Notes: generated by a model not told the origin, from the letters alone. Shown: positions 9,172 to 17,783, counted from the stretch's first letter. The stretch is 64,000 bases of DNA from an uncultured Cohaesibacter sp. (GCF_963664735.1 NZ_OY761553.1:62001-126000), one strand, 5' to 3'. Translations and numbers: made by a program.

Positions 9172-9197
9172 CTGAATTAATTCAGATATACTCTGAA
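9172..9197. promoter_or_regulatory. Overlapping palindromes upstream of the FAD monooxygenase, candidate operator
   Basis: A perfect 14-bp palindrome, CTGAATTAATTCAG (9172-9185), overlaps a second inverted repeat, TTCAGA-TATAC-TCTGAA (9181-9197). A further TTCAGA half-site is at 9120-9125. The block sits about 100-125 bp upstream of the monooxygenase start on the minus strand, where an operator would act. The cognate regulator is not in the neighbourhood. Confidence 0.5.
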
Positions 9198-9348
9198 ATG
9201 CTTTTGGTATACTAGTTCGGCCCGCTTTGGTCGGAATTGATCAAAAGCAAAAGTGCCTGTTTCACACGGCTGTCATATTTATTCTTCCCCAACTCAATGA
9301 AATCTTTTGCTGTAAGGGGGCAGCAGAAGCAAAGAACGACCTGCGTTC

Positions 9349-9585
9349 CTAATCATTGTGACAGCAGCCCGATGGTCGGGTTTTTTCTGGTTCCAGATCT
9401 GGATCATATTTGTAGAGAGTTGAGCAATAAGGGCATCGAATTTCATTATTCTTTCCCATATCCAGAAAAATATGAGGATGATCCTGTGGTGGCGTTGCTC
9501 CTATGCATTCGAATTCCCGTGCACCAACGGCAATTTCAGCGACGCCCAGATCATTCTTGAAATGTGGAATTTTCGAGCTGGCCAT
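9349..9585 (-). CDS. CHCC zinc-finger domain protein (NDUFS6-like)
   Basis: A 78-residue protein of the CHCC-type zinc-finger family, related to the C-terminal part of the mitochondrial complex I subunit NDUFS6. The expected ligands are C27 (FECIGA), a histidine in DHPHIF (H36/H38), and C51 and C54 in CPYCSTLY. The length and the NEIRCPYC core match bacterial members. In alphaproteobacteria it probably accompanies respiratory complex I, but no nuo gene is nearby. The C-terminal CC is extra to the motif. Confidence 0.88.
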   Translation of the reverse strand: MASSKIPHFKNDLGVAEIAVGAREFECIGATPPQDHPHIFLDMGKNNEIRCPYCSTLYKYDPDLEPEKTRPSGCCHND

Positions 9586-9829
9586 TTCACAATGCTTTCT
9601 TGTTTCGAATATCTTGTTCCAATAATCATAATGGTTACAAGAGCGGATTCCTACTATGCGTCCGTTTATAGCTTGCTCGCCAGTAAATATCTACGTATAT
9701 TCCCTTTGCCTGTTTGAGAGGCTTTTGTTTTTGCAGCTTTGCTGATTGCGATTTTGCTCCAAACTGATATGCAGGAGCGCAGTCGAGCGCTTTGGCGCGT
9801 TTCCATTTCAGAAGTGATTCCGTTTCGAT

Positions 9830-10579
9830 ATGCCCCACTTTAAATCTGATGATTACACGATTTCCTATCTCGATGAAGGCGATGGCGAGCCTGTGTTGCT
9901 CATTCATGGCTTTGCCTCAAACAAAACCGTGAATTGGGTGAACCCGGGCTGGGTTCAGACCCTGACCAAAGCCGGATATCGAGCAATAGCGATCGATAAC
10001 AGAGGGCATGGCGAGAGTGAGAAGCTCTATGATCCTGCGCTTTATTCTTCGCCGCTGATGGCGGAAGACGCCATTGCCCTGCTTGATCATCTCGGCATCG
10101 AGAAAGCTCTCGTCATGGGCTATTCCATGGGCGCGCGTATCTCGGCTTTCCTGTCTCTCAAATATCCCGAACGCGTCAAGAAGGTTGTCTTTGGCGGGCT
10201 CGGCGGTGGCATGATCCATGGAACCGGTGATCCTCAGCCAATCATTGATGCGCTCAAGGCAGAGGAGGGGGAAAGGATCACGAGTGCAGTTGGTCGCGCT
10301 TTTCGTCTGTTTGCTGATCAAACCAAGAGTGATCGTCTGGCTCTGGCGGCTTGTATGGGTTCCTCAAGGCAAAAGATACCGGTAGAGGACTTGTCAAAGC
10401 TCGCTGTGCCAGCGCTTGTGGCCGTGGGCACAAAAGACACGATTGCCGGTACTGCGAAAGAGCTGGCCGATGTGCTGCCCGATGCACGCATTTGCGATAT
10501 AACCGGCCGTGATCATATGGTGGCCGTTGGTGACAAGATTTTCAAAAAGGCTGTGCTCGAGTTTTTTGCGGAAGACTGA
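9830..10579 (+). CDS. Alpha/beta hydrolase
   Basis: A 249-residue alpha/beta hydrolase. The oxyanion region HGFASN lies at about 26-31. The nucleophile elbow GYSMGAR is at about 95-101. A late aspartate follows in VGTKDTIAG, and a catalytic histidine in GRDHMVAVGD near the C-terminus. The fold and triad are complete, but the substrate (ester, amide or lactone) cannot be assigned. It lies alone on the plus strand between two minus-strand genes, and I see only a weak ribosome site before the ATG. Confidence 0.88.
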   Translation: MPHFKSDDYTISYLDEGDGEPVLLIHGFASNKTVNWVNPGWVQTLTKAGYRAIAIDNRGHGESEKLYDPALYSSPLMAEDAIALLDHLGIEKALVMGYSMGARISAFLSLKYPERVKKVVFGGLGGGMIHGTGDPQPIIDALKAEEGERITSAVGRAFRLFADQTKSDRLALAACMGSSRQKIPVEDLSKLAVPALVAVGTKDTIAGTAKELADVLPDARICDITGRDHMVAVGDKIFKKAVLEFFAED

Positions 10580-10643
10580 CCAAAGTCTTTAGGGCTAGGC
10601 GAGAGTGCTTTTCATAGCAAGCTTCTCGCCGCTCGCCCGATCT

Positions 10644-11444
10644 CTATTGCCCGGTAAACTCGGGTTTTCTTTTTTCGGCAAATGCGTTTCTGCCTTCTTT
10701 GTAGTCTTGGCTATCGAGACAAGTGCAGGACATGGCTTGGACCTCATCGAACGTGATGCAATCGATCTGATTGATGGCGTTGTGAATTGCCGCTTTATGA
10801 TATTGGTGACTGAGCGGGGCCAATTGGGCAACGCTCTGGCAGTAATCGTCCGCTTGCTTGTCGAATGTATCGTCACTGAAGACAGCATGCAGAAAGCCGA
10901 GTTTTTCGGCGGCCATTGCATCGTAAACCCTTGCCGTCAAATACATTTCCTTGGCATTGGCCGGGCCGATGATCGTCACAATATCGGCGATTGCTTTGGT
11001 CGGGTAACCGATGCCAAGCTTGGCTGCAGGGATGCCGAATTTTCCTGCTTCGTTGGAAAGGCGCAGATCACATGCGGCTGCCAGCCCTAGCCCGCCGCCC
11101 ATGCAGAAGCCTTTGATCAGGGCGATTGTCGGCTTGCTCGCATTTCTGACTGCACGATAGCTTTCGGCGTTGATATCGTCATATCGGGAGGCCGAGGCTG
11201 TATCTTTGCGCACTTGATCGAATTCGGCGATGTCTGCTCCAGATACAAACGCCTTGTTGCCTGCGCCGGAGATCGTGATGACATGGACGGCATTGTCCGC
11301 ATCCAGCTGCGCTATTGCCTCAGGGATTGCTTGCCACATATCAAGCGATACGGCGTTTCGCTTCTCTTCATTATTGATGATAATGCGTCCGATTGCTCCG
11401 GATCGCTCAATCTTAATTTTGTCGGTTTTTTGGGTTTCGGTCAT
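10644..11444 (-). CDS. Enoyl-CoA hydratase/isomerase family protein
   Basis: A 266-residue crotonase-fold protein. It shows the CoA-binding/oxyanion segment AFVSGADIAEF at about 63-73 and the second oxyanion segment IKGFCMGGGLGLAAACDLRLS at about 108-128. A glycine-rich AAKLGIGYPTKA region follows. Most members hydrate or isomerise 2-enoyl-CoA in beta-oxidation-type pathways, but the crotonase fold covers many reactions, so the substrate is open. I chose the ATG at 11444 because the longer frame begins with a TTG; neither start has a strong ribosome site. It is divergent from cysE. Confidence 0.88.
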   Translation of the reverse strand: MTETQKTDKIKIERSGAIGRIIINNEEKRNAVSLDMWQAIPEAIAQLDADNAVHVITISGAGNKAFVSGADIAEFDQVRKDTASASRYDDINAESYRAVRNASKPTIALIKGFCMGGGLGLAAACDLRLSNEAGKFGIPAAKLGIGYPTKAIADIVTIIGPANAKEMYLTARVYDAMAAEKLGFLHAVFSDDTFDKQADDYCQSVAQLAPLSHQYHKAAIHNAINQIDCITFDEVQAMSCTCLDSQDYKEGRNAFAEKRKPEFTGQ

Positions 11445-11626
11445 ATCTATGCTAACATTGTTGGACAAATATTTGCTCAAAGCGCGAAAGTTGAGGGTTT
11501 CGTTCTTGCAGACCTTGCGTTAGAGGCCTATCTGTACCGATATTGTATGCCAAACAAAAGGCATGCGAAGGAACTAGAGCTAATCCGAAATTTTGCATTC
11601 GCTAAGGTTAGCGAACTGGAGAGATC

Positions 11627-12454
11627 ATGGTAGAGGCAAGTCTTGGCCGCAGCATTTACACTCAGTCCAATGTCGTTGATCCTGTGTGGGATCAGGTTCG
11701 GGCAGAAGCTGAAAGCATTGTGCGTGCAGAGCCGGTATTGAGCAGCTTTATCTATTCGACCATTCTAAGCCATCGGCGGCTCGAAAATGCCGTGATCCAT
11801 CGCATCGTTGATCGCTTGCACAATCCTGCCATGGATTCTGAGGTTATTCGTCAAGCTTATCGCGAAGCATGCGAAGCTGATCCCTTCATTTCCGAGGCTA
11901 TGCGTGCCGATATTCGCGCCGTTGCGGATCGTGACCCGGCGTGCGAGCGCTTTGTCGACCCCATTCTCTATTTCAAAGGTTTTCATGCCATTCAGACACA
12001 CCGTCTGGCAAACTGGCTTTGGAAAAACGGGCGCAAGGATTTTGCCAATTATCTCCAAAGCGTGAGCTCTCAGGTCTATCAGGTTGATATTCACCCAAGG
12101 GTTCCATTTGGCAAAGGCATTTTCTTTGACCACGCCACAGGTATCGTGGTGGGTGAGACTGCAGTTCTCGAAGATGACGTCTCTATTTTGCAAGGGGTTA
12201 CCCTTGGTGGTACTGGCAAGGAAGACGGTGACCGTCATCCCAAGATCAGACATGGTGTTCTGGTTGGTGCGGGTGCCAAGGTGCTTGGCAATATAGAAAT
12301 TGGCAATTGCTCAAGAATTGCTGCTGGGTCTGTTGTTTTGAAGCCCGTGCCAGCGAATATGACTGTTGCTGGTGTCCCCGCCAGGGTTGTGGGGCAGGCT
12401 GGTTGCGCTGAGCCTGCCATCAGTATGGATCAGATGATTGGAGATGCAGAATAA
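11627..12454 (+). CDS. cysE: Serine O-acetyltransferase
   Basis: A 275-residue enzyme that acetylates serine with acetyl-CoA in the first step of cysteine synthesis. The helical N-terminal domain (about 1-140) is followed by a left-handed beta-helix of hexapeptide repeats (about 145-240). The active-site region is IDIHP-like (VDIHPRVPFGKGIFFDHATGIVVGE). The substrate loop GVTLGGTGKEDGDRHPKI holds the catalytic histidine and aspartate typical of CysE. A GGAGAG site precedes the ATG. The gene for O-acetylserine sulfhydrylase is not adjacent. Confidence 0.96.
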   Translation: MVEASLGRSIYTQSNVVDPVWDQVRAEAESIVRAEPVLSSFIYSTILSHRRLENAVIHRIVDRLHNPAMDSEVIRQAYREACEADPFISEAMRADIRAVADRDPACERFVDPILYFKGFHAIQTHRLANWLWKNGRKDFANYLQSVSSQVYQVDIHPRVPFGKGIFFDHATGIVVGETAVLEDDVSILQGVTLGGTGKEDGDRHPKIRHGVLVGAGAKVLGNIEIGNCSRIAAGSVVLKPVPANMTVAGVPARVVGQAGCAEPAISMDQMIGDAE

Positions 12455-12556
12455 AGTTGCAAACTCTTTTCTGTGTCCATTTGTCCATTTATCTGGGCAG
12501 AAAAATTTGAAATCATGTGGAAAGCGGCTTTACTCTTAGTGTGGGCTATGTCACTC

Positions 12557-12606
12557 AGCCGGTCATGGATTTGACAGACGCCTTTTGAGCGACTGGCTTT
12601 CTTAAT
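12557..12606 (+). terminator. Possible terminator of cysE
   Basis: Arms AGCCGGTC (12557-12564) and GACTGGCT (12591-12598) can pair over 8 bp with one G-T wobble, followed by TTCTT. The loop is long, so this is a weak candidate. Confidence 0.35.
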
Positions 12607-12648
12607 TGACGTACCCATTATGATCAGCGCAACTTGCAGGAGGCAATT

Positions 12649-12864
12649 TTGGACAAGACCGAATTGGCAAAACTTCAAACATTTATGCGGAAGGCTCTTC
12701 AGTCTCCCAACATAGAAGTGCGTGCGCGGCCTCGCAAGGACGATTCGGCTGAAGTCTATGTTGGCGAAGAATTCGTTGGCGTGTTGTTCCGCGACGAAGA
12801 AGATGGTGAATTGTCTTACAACTTCTCTATGGCAATCCTGGATTACGATCTGGATGAAGCTTGA
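12649..12864 (+). CDS. DUF3126 family protein
   Basis: A 71-residue acidic protein of the alphaproteobacterial DUF3126 family, with no known function. Typical features are the KLQTFMRKAL start, the VRARPRKDDSAEVYVGEEF core, and an acidic YNFSMAILDYDLDE ending. There is no ATG at the start. A clean AGGAGG ribosome site (12638-12643) lies five bases before a TTG at 12649, which gives the family's usual length. A second TTG at 12634 overlaps the ribosome site and is unlikely. The gene lies just downstream of cysE on the same strand. Confidence 0.88.
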   Translation: MDKTELAKLQTFMRKALQSPNIEVRARPRKDDSAEVYVGEEFVGVLFRDEEDGELSYNFSMAILDYDLDEA

Positions 12865-12902
12865 TTGCCTTTCCCCCTTTTAAAGGGTGAAAGATGAGAC
12901 AT

Positions 12903-12941
12903 AAAAAGGCTGCAGCTGCTTATGTGCGGGTGCGGCCTTTT
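12903..12941. terminator. Bidirectional terminator between the DUF3126 gene and the convergent hypothetical gene
   Basis: A stem of about 10 bp (AAAAGGCTGC with GTGCGGCCTTTT, one wobble) is flanked by A and T runs on both sides, so it can work for both convergent genes. Confidence 0.75.
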
Positions 12942-12945
12942 TGCT

Positions 12946-13650
12946 TCAGGGGGCGAGATATCCATTGAGCTTGCCCAGGACCTTTTGGTCCAGCGTAGCC
13001 CATTCGGCCAGCAAATGCGGCCTGAAGCGATAGCTGACCTGAATTGTCGAGCCAAGTGCGACCTCTCGCATACAGAAAGAGGGCTCCTGGTTTTCGGGAG
13101 CTATGCAGCGAGCCACAAAAGGCCGCGCCGACTCGGGTTTGAAATAGATCGTTTCTCCTCTAAAACCAGAGGCCGGGTCCATGGCAAATCCGATCAAGGT
13201 TGCCGGGCCTTTTATGGGGTTGCCGGTAAAGAACTGGCTATAAATCCCATAAAGACGATCGGAGCTTTGCAGGATTTCCTTGGGGCGGCTCATGGAAACA
13301 AATATGAGGTTGGATTGTTCGCTGGCATCGCTGAAGGCAACTTGCCGTTCGCGGCTGAAGCCTTCCATGGTGGGCCAAAGAAAGAGCATATCCAGCTGTT
13401 TAACCGTCTGGCGGTTTCTTTGTTCTGCTGAACGAATGACATTTTGCGGAACCCAGAAATCAAGGCTGCTTATGGTGATCAATCTATTCGTAGTGTCTGC
13501 ACTGTAGGGGCTCTTGAAAAAAGAGGGGCCGGAATATTCAAAGACACGGCTGATCATATAGAGGACGGTGATTGCGACGAGACCTGCAATCAGAATAAAA
13601 AAGATCCACCTCTGTATTGATCCCTGATCTTCCGGTGTCCGATGCGGCAT
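12946..13650 (-). CDS. Membrane-anchored hypothetical protein
   Basis: A 234-residue protein that I do not recognise. A short polar N-terminus is followed by one hydrophobic helix at about residues 14-35 (WIFFILIAGLVAITVLYMIS). The remaining ~195 residues should lie in the periplasm. Two cysteines in CIAPENQEPSFC near residue 190 may form a disulfide there. The ATG at 13650 has a GAGAGGAA ribosome site, so the extension to 13722 is not needed. It resembles conserved membrane-anchored proteins of Rhizobiales in architecture only; no enzymatic motif is visible. Confidence 0.75.
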   Translation of the reverse strand: MPHRTPEDQGSIQRWIFFILIAGLVAITVLYMISRVFEYSGPSFFKSPYSADTTNRLITISSLDFWVPQNVIRSAEQRNRQTVKQLDMLFLWPTMEGFSRERQVAFSDASEQSNLIFVSMSRPKEILQSSDRLYGIYSQFFTGNPIKGPATLIGFAMDPASGFRGETIYFKPESARPFVARCIAPENQEPSFCMREVALGSTIQVSYRFRPHLLAEWATLDQKVLGKLNGYLAP

Positions 13651-13952
13651 GTATTCCTCTCTTCTTTGGTGAGTTTGGCAAGAATCCATGACTCGCAGTG
13701 ACTTTATGCAATCAAGCGCCAAGCTTCAATCTTTCAAATATTTCTTCATGTTCGGGTAGAAATGTGTCCTTTGGCGCACTCGGCATAAAGCTTGCTGATT
13801 CCTTAATGAACTCTTTGTCTCTGTTTCATTTTGAGACGGATGGCTTTGCTTTGTGGAGCCTTTGCCGGGCATGACTGGTTCTTTTTGGAACGATCTTCGG
13901 GAGAGGCGACGTCGATGGCGTACCAAGCGTGCGCCAGAAAAGGATTTGTGGC

Positions 13953-14282
13953 GTGGGACCTGAACTACTTGCTTTTGTTTATGTAACTGCCGTCGGGTTT
14001 GTCTGTGCGGGTATTCTGGCCAATGTTTATCAGCTTATGGCGCAGCGCCCGGCCGGGTTTCGAGTTACGATACATAGCTGGCCCGGTGTTATTGTGTCTG
14101 TGATCATTTGTACATTTGCCGGACCATTTATCATCATGCGGAATGCTTTGAGAGGGCGCCGTCTCGAACATCGCCCTATTGGCTGGTTGTTTGGATCATC
14201 CGCTATAGCTAGTGTCTGGAGTGCATGCTCTGGCGTTTTGCTGCTGAACGTTCTATCGGTAGCAGCGAACGCAATGGGCTGA
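13953..14282 (+). CDS. Small integral membrane protein, DUF6949-like
   Basis: A protein of about 109 residues with three to four hydrophobic segments (about 4-28, 46-66 and 80-105) and a basic loop NALRGRRLEHRPIGW. This pattern resembles a small Rhizobiales membrane family that I recall as DUF6949; the assignment is from memory. The start is uncertain: a GTG at 13929 is open, but the GTG at 13953 follows an AAAGGA site at nine bases and I prefer it. It sits 75 bp upstream of the carbonic anhydrase-like gene on the same strand. Confidence 0.65.
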   Translation: MGPELLAFVYVTAVGFVCAGILANVYQLMAQRPAGFRVTIHSWPGVIVSVIICTFAGPFIIMRNALRGRRLEHRPIGWLFGSSAIASVWSACSGVLLLNVLSVAANAMG

Positions 14283-14357
14283 TATCTGCATTTGTTTGAA
14301 ATGTCAGACTCATCTTGGTCCAAGAGCAAATCCAAAACGTCCAGAAAGGTGAGATCT

Positions 14358-14885
14358 GTGTCCCTTTATCAATTAGGTGAATTCAAGCCCGAAGTTCCTG
14401 AAGACGGGGCTTATTGGGTCGCCCCCAATGCAAGTGTAATCGGCAAGGTTATTCTGGGGCAGGACGCCAGTGTCTGGTTCGGGGCTGTCTTGCGCGGGGA
14501 TAATGAGCCGCTGGTGATCGGCCAGCGAAGCAATATTCAGGAAGGCAGCACCCTGCATACGGATATGGGCGCTCCTTTGACCATTGGCGCTGATTGCACG
14601 ATCGGTCACAATGTTATTCTTCATGGCTGCACAATCGGAGACAATTCTCTGATCGGCATGGGGGCCGTTGTCCTCAATCATGCAAAAATCGGACGCAATT
14701 GCTTGATCGGGGCCAATGCCTTGATCACTGAAGGGAAGGTTATTCCCGATAATTCGCTCGTTATGGGAATGCCGGGCAAAGTGGTGCGTCAGCTGGACGA
14801 AGAAGCAATTGAAAATTTGCGCCGTTCCGCAGCCAACTATGTTAAGAACTGGAAGCGGTTCGCTGCCGATTTGAAGCCTGTTTAA
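14358..14885 (+). CDS. Gamma-carbonic anhydrase family protein (hexapeptide repeat)
   Basis: A 175-residue left-handed beta-helix protein of the YrdA/CaiE type. Hexapeptide repeats run from about 15 to 140. The gamma-CA metal-site region is present: histidines in [23 protein letters not shown] and later turns, plus [14 protein letters not shown] with an arginine and aspartate of the active site. Many such proteins in alphaproteobacteria are of unproven carbonic anhydrase activity. The frame reads upstream to 14292, but a GTG at 14358 with AAAGGTGAG before it gives the usual length. Convergent with the protease gene. Confidence 0.88.
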   Translation: MSLYQLGEFKPEVPEDGAYWVAPNASVIGKVILGQDASVWFGAVLRGDNEPLVIGQRSNIQEGSTLHTDMGAPLTIGADCTIGHNVILHGCTIGDNSLIGMGAVVLNHAKIGRNCLIGANALITEGKVIPDNSLVMGMPGKVVRQLDEEAIENLRRSAANYVKNWKRFAADLKPV

Positions 14886-14911
14886 GGGCGCACCTTTAGT
14901 TCTTTTGCTAT

Positions 14912-14949
14912 GGAAAAGAAAAGGGGCCAGCCGCGGGGACGACTGGCCC
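14912..14949 (-). terminator. Terminator of the transglutaminase-like peptidase gene
   Basis: A 7-bp GGGCCAG/CTGGCCC stem (14924-14930 with 14943-14949) is followed on the minus strand by CCTTTTCTTTTCC. On the plus strand there is no T run, so it serves the minus-strand gene. Confidence 0.65.
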
Positions 14950-15041
14950 GTCCCGATCGCAAATAGACGGGATATGGGGATGCGATCAGGCTTGCAAAGC
15001 AAAGTTTGGGTCGAGAAAGAGCCTTCAAGGGCTCTCCCTCA

Positions 15042-15623
15042 CTAGCGAGTGTCAGCAATGGCAGTCCACTGTGATGGATGAAGCGCAGCTTGGCGCTTTA
15101 TGTAATGATAGGGCGTCTTGTCCCACGGCAGAATGCGTGGGTCCTGATTGTCCAGGATTAGATCGCCTCTATCGGTTCGAACTGTCAGTACGGCATGGCC
15201 GTTGCCGTTTCTTTCCTTTACGACAGTAATCAAGAGCGCAGTTGTCGGCCATCCTGCCTTAATGAGCATGCGGCGTTTCAGAAGTGCAAAATCCTCACAG
15301 TCCCCGGCAGCTTTTGGATAGGTCCAAAGCTCTTCCGTGCGATATTGCTCTTCGTCAGTCACCGGCTTGATAGACTGGTTCACGTAGCTGTTTATATTTA
15401 TCAGCGTCGTCCAGCTCTGCTTAGAGAGCTTCACTGCCTGATCAGAGTTGAATGTCACGTTGCATTCTTTTGGATTCTTCTTGCAAAAGTTGACATGGCC
15501 GATCGGCGCGGACGTTTGACCGGTTAGGGTCATGAAGGGTGAATAGCTGGCAGCTGCTGCCTCGAATGGTACTGCGAAACAAGCGAAGCTGAAAAAAGCA
15601 AATCCCCAAATGCGTTTCTTCAT
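15042..15623 (-). CDS. Transglutaminase-like cysteine peptidase (BTLCP family), exported
   Basis: A 193-residue protein with a signal peptide (KKR start, hydrophobic core to about residue 20, cleavage near AAAA-S). The mature part is a bacterial transglutaminase-like cysteine protease. The catalytic cysteine is in AGDCEDFALLKRR at about 107, the histidine in NGHAVLTV, and the aspartate in LILDNQDPRI. An N-terminal pair of cysteines (FCKKNPKEC) could form a disulfide. Relatives such as LapG cleave adhesins in c-di-GMP-controlled biofilm release, but no LapD-type gene is adjacent, so the substrate is unknown. A GGGAGA ribosome site precedes the ATG. Confidence 0.9.
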   Translation of the reverse strand: MKKRIWGFAFFSFACFAVPFEAAAASYSPFMTLTGQTSAPIGHVNFCKKNPKECNVTFNSDQAVKLSKQSWTTLININSYVNQSIKPVTDEEQYRTEELWTYPKAAGDCEDFALLKRRMLIKAGWPTTALLITVVKERNGNGHAVLTVRTDRGDLILDNQDPRILPWDKTPYHYIKRQAALHPSQWTAIADTR

Positions 15624-16168
15624 TTTTATCTCCCGTCTTTATTGGAAGATTATTAGAAGTATTCATTTGAGATTTTTCGAATATTTTTGTCGTGAATTTA
15701 GTAAAAGAATATGTATATTTGTAATTACTTTGATTTTACTTTTAATTATATTTGATTTTAATTTGATTCAGTTTCAATTATAATTGGATGTAAATTTTCG
15801 CGAAATCTAAATCAATTTTCTCTAAAATTTTATATTCTTTAAAAATATATGTAAATCAATAGGTTGTTTGATTTTTGGTGTGGAGGTCTACGGCTGCTTT
15901 TGAAATTGGTGATCGTGAAACTGTGCGGGATCGCGCAAAGCGATTACTTGTATATGCCCTTGCGCTGCTCATGCTGGCCGTAAGACCTGCACGGGAGAGG
16001 TCAATTTGAGAGCCAAAAAAAATCAAGAATCTGCAAAAAAATTCTTCGTAAATATGCGGATAGCCAGCTCTTTTGTTGCCAAGCGACGAATTCCAGCCGT
16101 GAACATTTCTTCGCTCGAAAGAGAAGAACTGAGCCTATTTCGGTGTGTTGTGGTAATGGGAAGCGGCG
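15624..16168. other. Long AT-rich intergenic region
   Basis: About 540 bp, of which 15660-15870 is extremely AT-rich and full of T and A tracts. It has no sustained reading frame in that part. From 15878 to 16009 a short plus-strand frame (43 codons from a GTG) could encode a small protein with one hydrophobic helix, but it lacks a good ribosome site. The AT-rich part may be a promoter or a site for nucleoid proteins. Confidence 0.5.
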
Positions 16169-16798
16169 TTATCGCAGGTTCTGATCAATCTGACTGCTGT
16201 CTTGAACCGCGGCAAATTCAACGGCTAGCCCGTCTTCCAGATGACGGACGACACGCGCCCGGATCTTGCCGATCTTGACTTCTTTACCGACGGCTGGTCG
16301 TGCGCTGGTTTTCAGCGCCGCGCCAGACAAGGACAAGTCCAGCACGCGGCAGATGTGCTCAGAACCGTCAGCAAGAATGAGCTTGGTTATCGGCTGTTTG
16401 GGCTGATGACGTTCATGACGGCGATCTTCTGGCATATCCAGAAGATGTCTGTTGGCGAGCCAGGTGAGTTGGGAGGCGAGCTTGTCTCTTTTTCTTATCG
16501 TTGCATCAATGGTGATGGCAAAGCCACCCTCGATTTTGCGCGCGATTTTGCCTTCCACCCGTCCTATATGATCGATATAGGCGATAACTCTCTCGCCAAT
16601 CTCGCCGCGAATTGGCGTGATCATAGCCGCTCCGCCCGGTGACATGTTGATCACTTGGCAAGGATACTCCGTCTTGTTCTCAAGCATGAAGCGACCAAGC
16701 AGGCTCACTTTCACGCGCTGATGGCGACGGCGCTCAGTAATGCGCGGTAGAACAGATTTTTTCGCTACTGCGGACATAAATGACTGCTTTCCTGCCAT
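16169..16798 (-). CDS. Tandem PilZ-domain protein
   Basis: A 209-residue protein with two PilZ-like domains. The first has RRRHQR at about 23-28 and later NMSPGGAAM, matching the RxxxR and (D/N)xSxxG motifs that bind cyclic di-GMP. The second has a basic RRHERH region at about 127-132 and DLSLSGAALKT. Both motifs being present in each half suggests two binding sites or an internal duplication. It is soluble, with no output domain, so it probably acts by contacting a partner in motility or surface control. The first ATG lacks a good ribosome site, and an ATG seven codons in (16777) is a fair alternative. Confidence 0.85.
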   Translation of the reverse strand: MAGKQSFMSAVAKKSVLPRITERRRHQRVKVSLLGRFMLENKTEYPCQVINMSPGGAAMITPIRGEIGERVIAYIDHIGRVEGKIARKIEGGFAITIDATIRKRDKLASQLTWLANRHLLDMPEDRRHERHQPKQPITKLILADGSEHICRVLDLSLSGAALKTSARPAVGKEVKIGKIRARVVRHLEDGLAVEFAAVQDSSQIDQNLR

Positions 16799-16932
16799 GG
16801 CTGGACAAGAGGACCGGGTTTAGGCCATCCTATTCCTGCCATGGTTAACAAAGCCTTTTGTCAGATAACTTCTCACAGTGCTTATTCAAATATTGCTCAG
16901 CTTTGGTTGTATTTCTGTGTATTTCGCTGTGC

Positions 16933-17592
16933 TTAATCGCGCCGTCCGCCCTCAATAACAGTCAAATGGCCAATTCGGCGCTCTGGCCGAATATGCTCAT
17001 GACCTACAGCCGGAGGTAGGATGGCGGTTGTTGGGGTGAGACCAAATTTTTTCTGAGGTTTTGGAGCCGTTTCCTGATTGCGCATGAAGGCTGGGCGCTC
17101 ATCAGGCCATATCAATCGCATTGAGGTAATTGAGAGCTCGCGCACTGGCCAGATGCCAATCCAATATGGCATGTCCGCCGGGCTTGCGGCACCTAACAGG
17201 CGGCTTTTGGGATGGCCATAATGGCGAAGAGGCAGCAGAATTGATTCGAAATCCAATTCTTGATTTCTCTCAGTTTTGCCTTTGAAGCCAATAACAGCCG
17301 CCGCTTCATCTTCAACAACAGCCGTCAGCAACAGTTTCATGCTGGAAAGGTCTTCAGCACTCCAGAGATCAAAGAAATTCCGGCCCTTGAGTTCGCGACA
17401 AAATGAGCCACAAAGGCGGGTGCCTGCCAGACGAAAGGTGAGGCTGGCCTCATCATTATATTCAAGGATGAATGTGTCGCCCAAGATCTGATGAATTTCT
17501 GCCGGGTCGATATCGCTGCGCTCGGGGGCTGTCCGTCCGCCTCTCAGGCTATCCCAATATGAAAATAAGTCGCGCGTTACCTGATGTTTCAT
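16933..17592 (-). CDS. PAS-domain protein (PAS_5 family)
   Basis: A 219-residue protein of the alphaproteobacterial PAS_5 family (PF07310). It begins MKHQVTRDLFSYWDSLRGGR and continues PERSDIDPAEIHQILGDTF, then FRLAGTRLCGSFCRELKGRNF, the typical core. The C-terminal third is proline-rich and less conserved. Members are single-domain sensors of unknown ligand, several of them linked to motility or cell-cycle control in Rhizobiales. The frame extends to 17646, but the ATG at 17592 matches the family start. The plus-strand sRNA promoter lies about 190 bp upstream, facing away. Confidence 0.85.
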   Translation of the reverse strand: MKHQVTRDLFSYWDSLRGGRTAPERSDIDPAEIHQILGDTFILEYNDEASLTFRLAGTRLCGSFCRELKGRNFFDLWSAEDLSSMKLLLTAVVEDEAAAVIGFKGKTERNQELDFESILLPLRHYGHPKSRLLGAASPADMPYWIGIWPVRELSITSMRLIWPDERPAFMRNQETAPKPQKKFGLTPTTAILPPAVGHEHIRPERRIGHLTVIEGGRRD

Positions 17593-17783
17593 GTCTAGTC
17601 TCAATCTGGAGCAGTTCTGCACCCTTTCTGTCTCAACTTGGTGCATCGCTGGATTTTCTGTTCTTGATTGACTTACTTGAAGCAGGTGGCATGCCAGTTT
17701 GTTGGTTCGGTTATGCCGTTGCGCGATTGCATGGGGGCGGGAAAGGTGTCGGAACTGGCATTAAGGTTAACAACGAGTTTCAG

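Noticed and set aside
9365..9386. A CCCGA/TCGGG hairpin with a T run on the plus strand
   Set aside because: It lies inside the zinc-finger coding sequence, its stem is only 5 bp, and no plus-strand gene ends there.
16006..16278. A 90-codon plus-strand frame with a GGGAGAGG site before a TTG
   Set aside because: Its last third is antisense to the end of the PilZ gene, and the sequence has no family features. The ribosome site is the only support.
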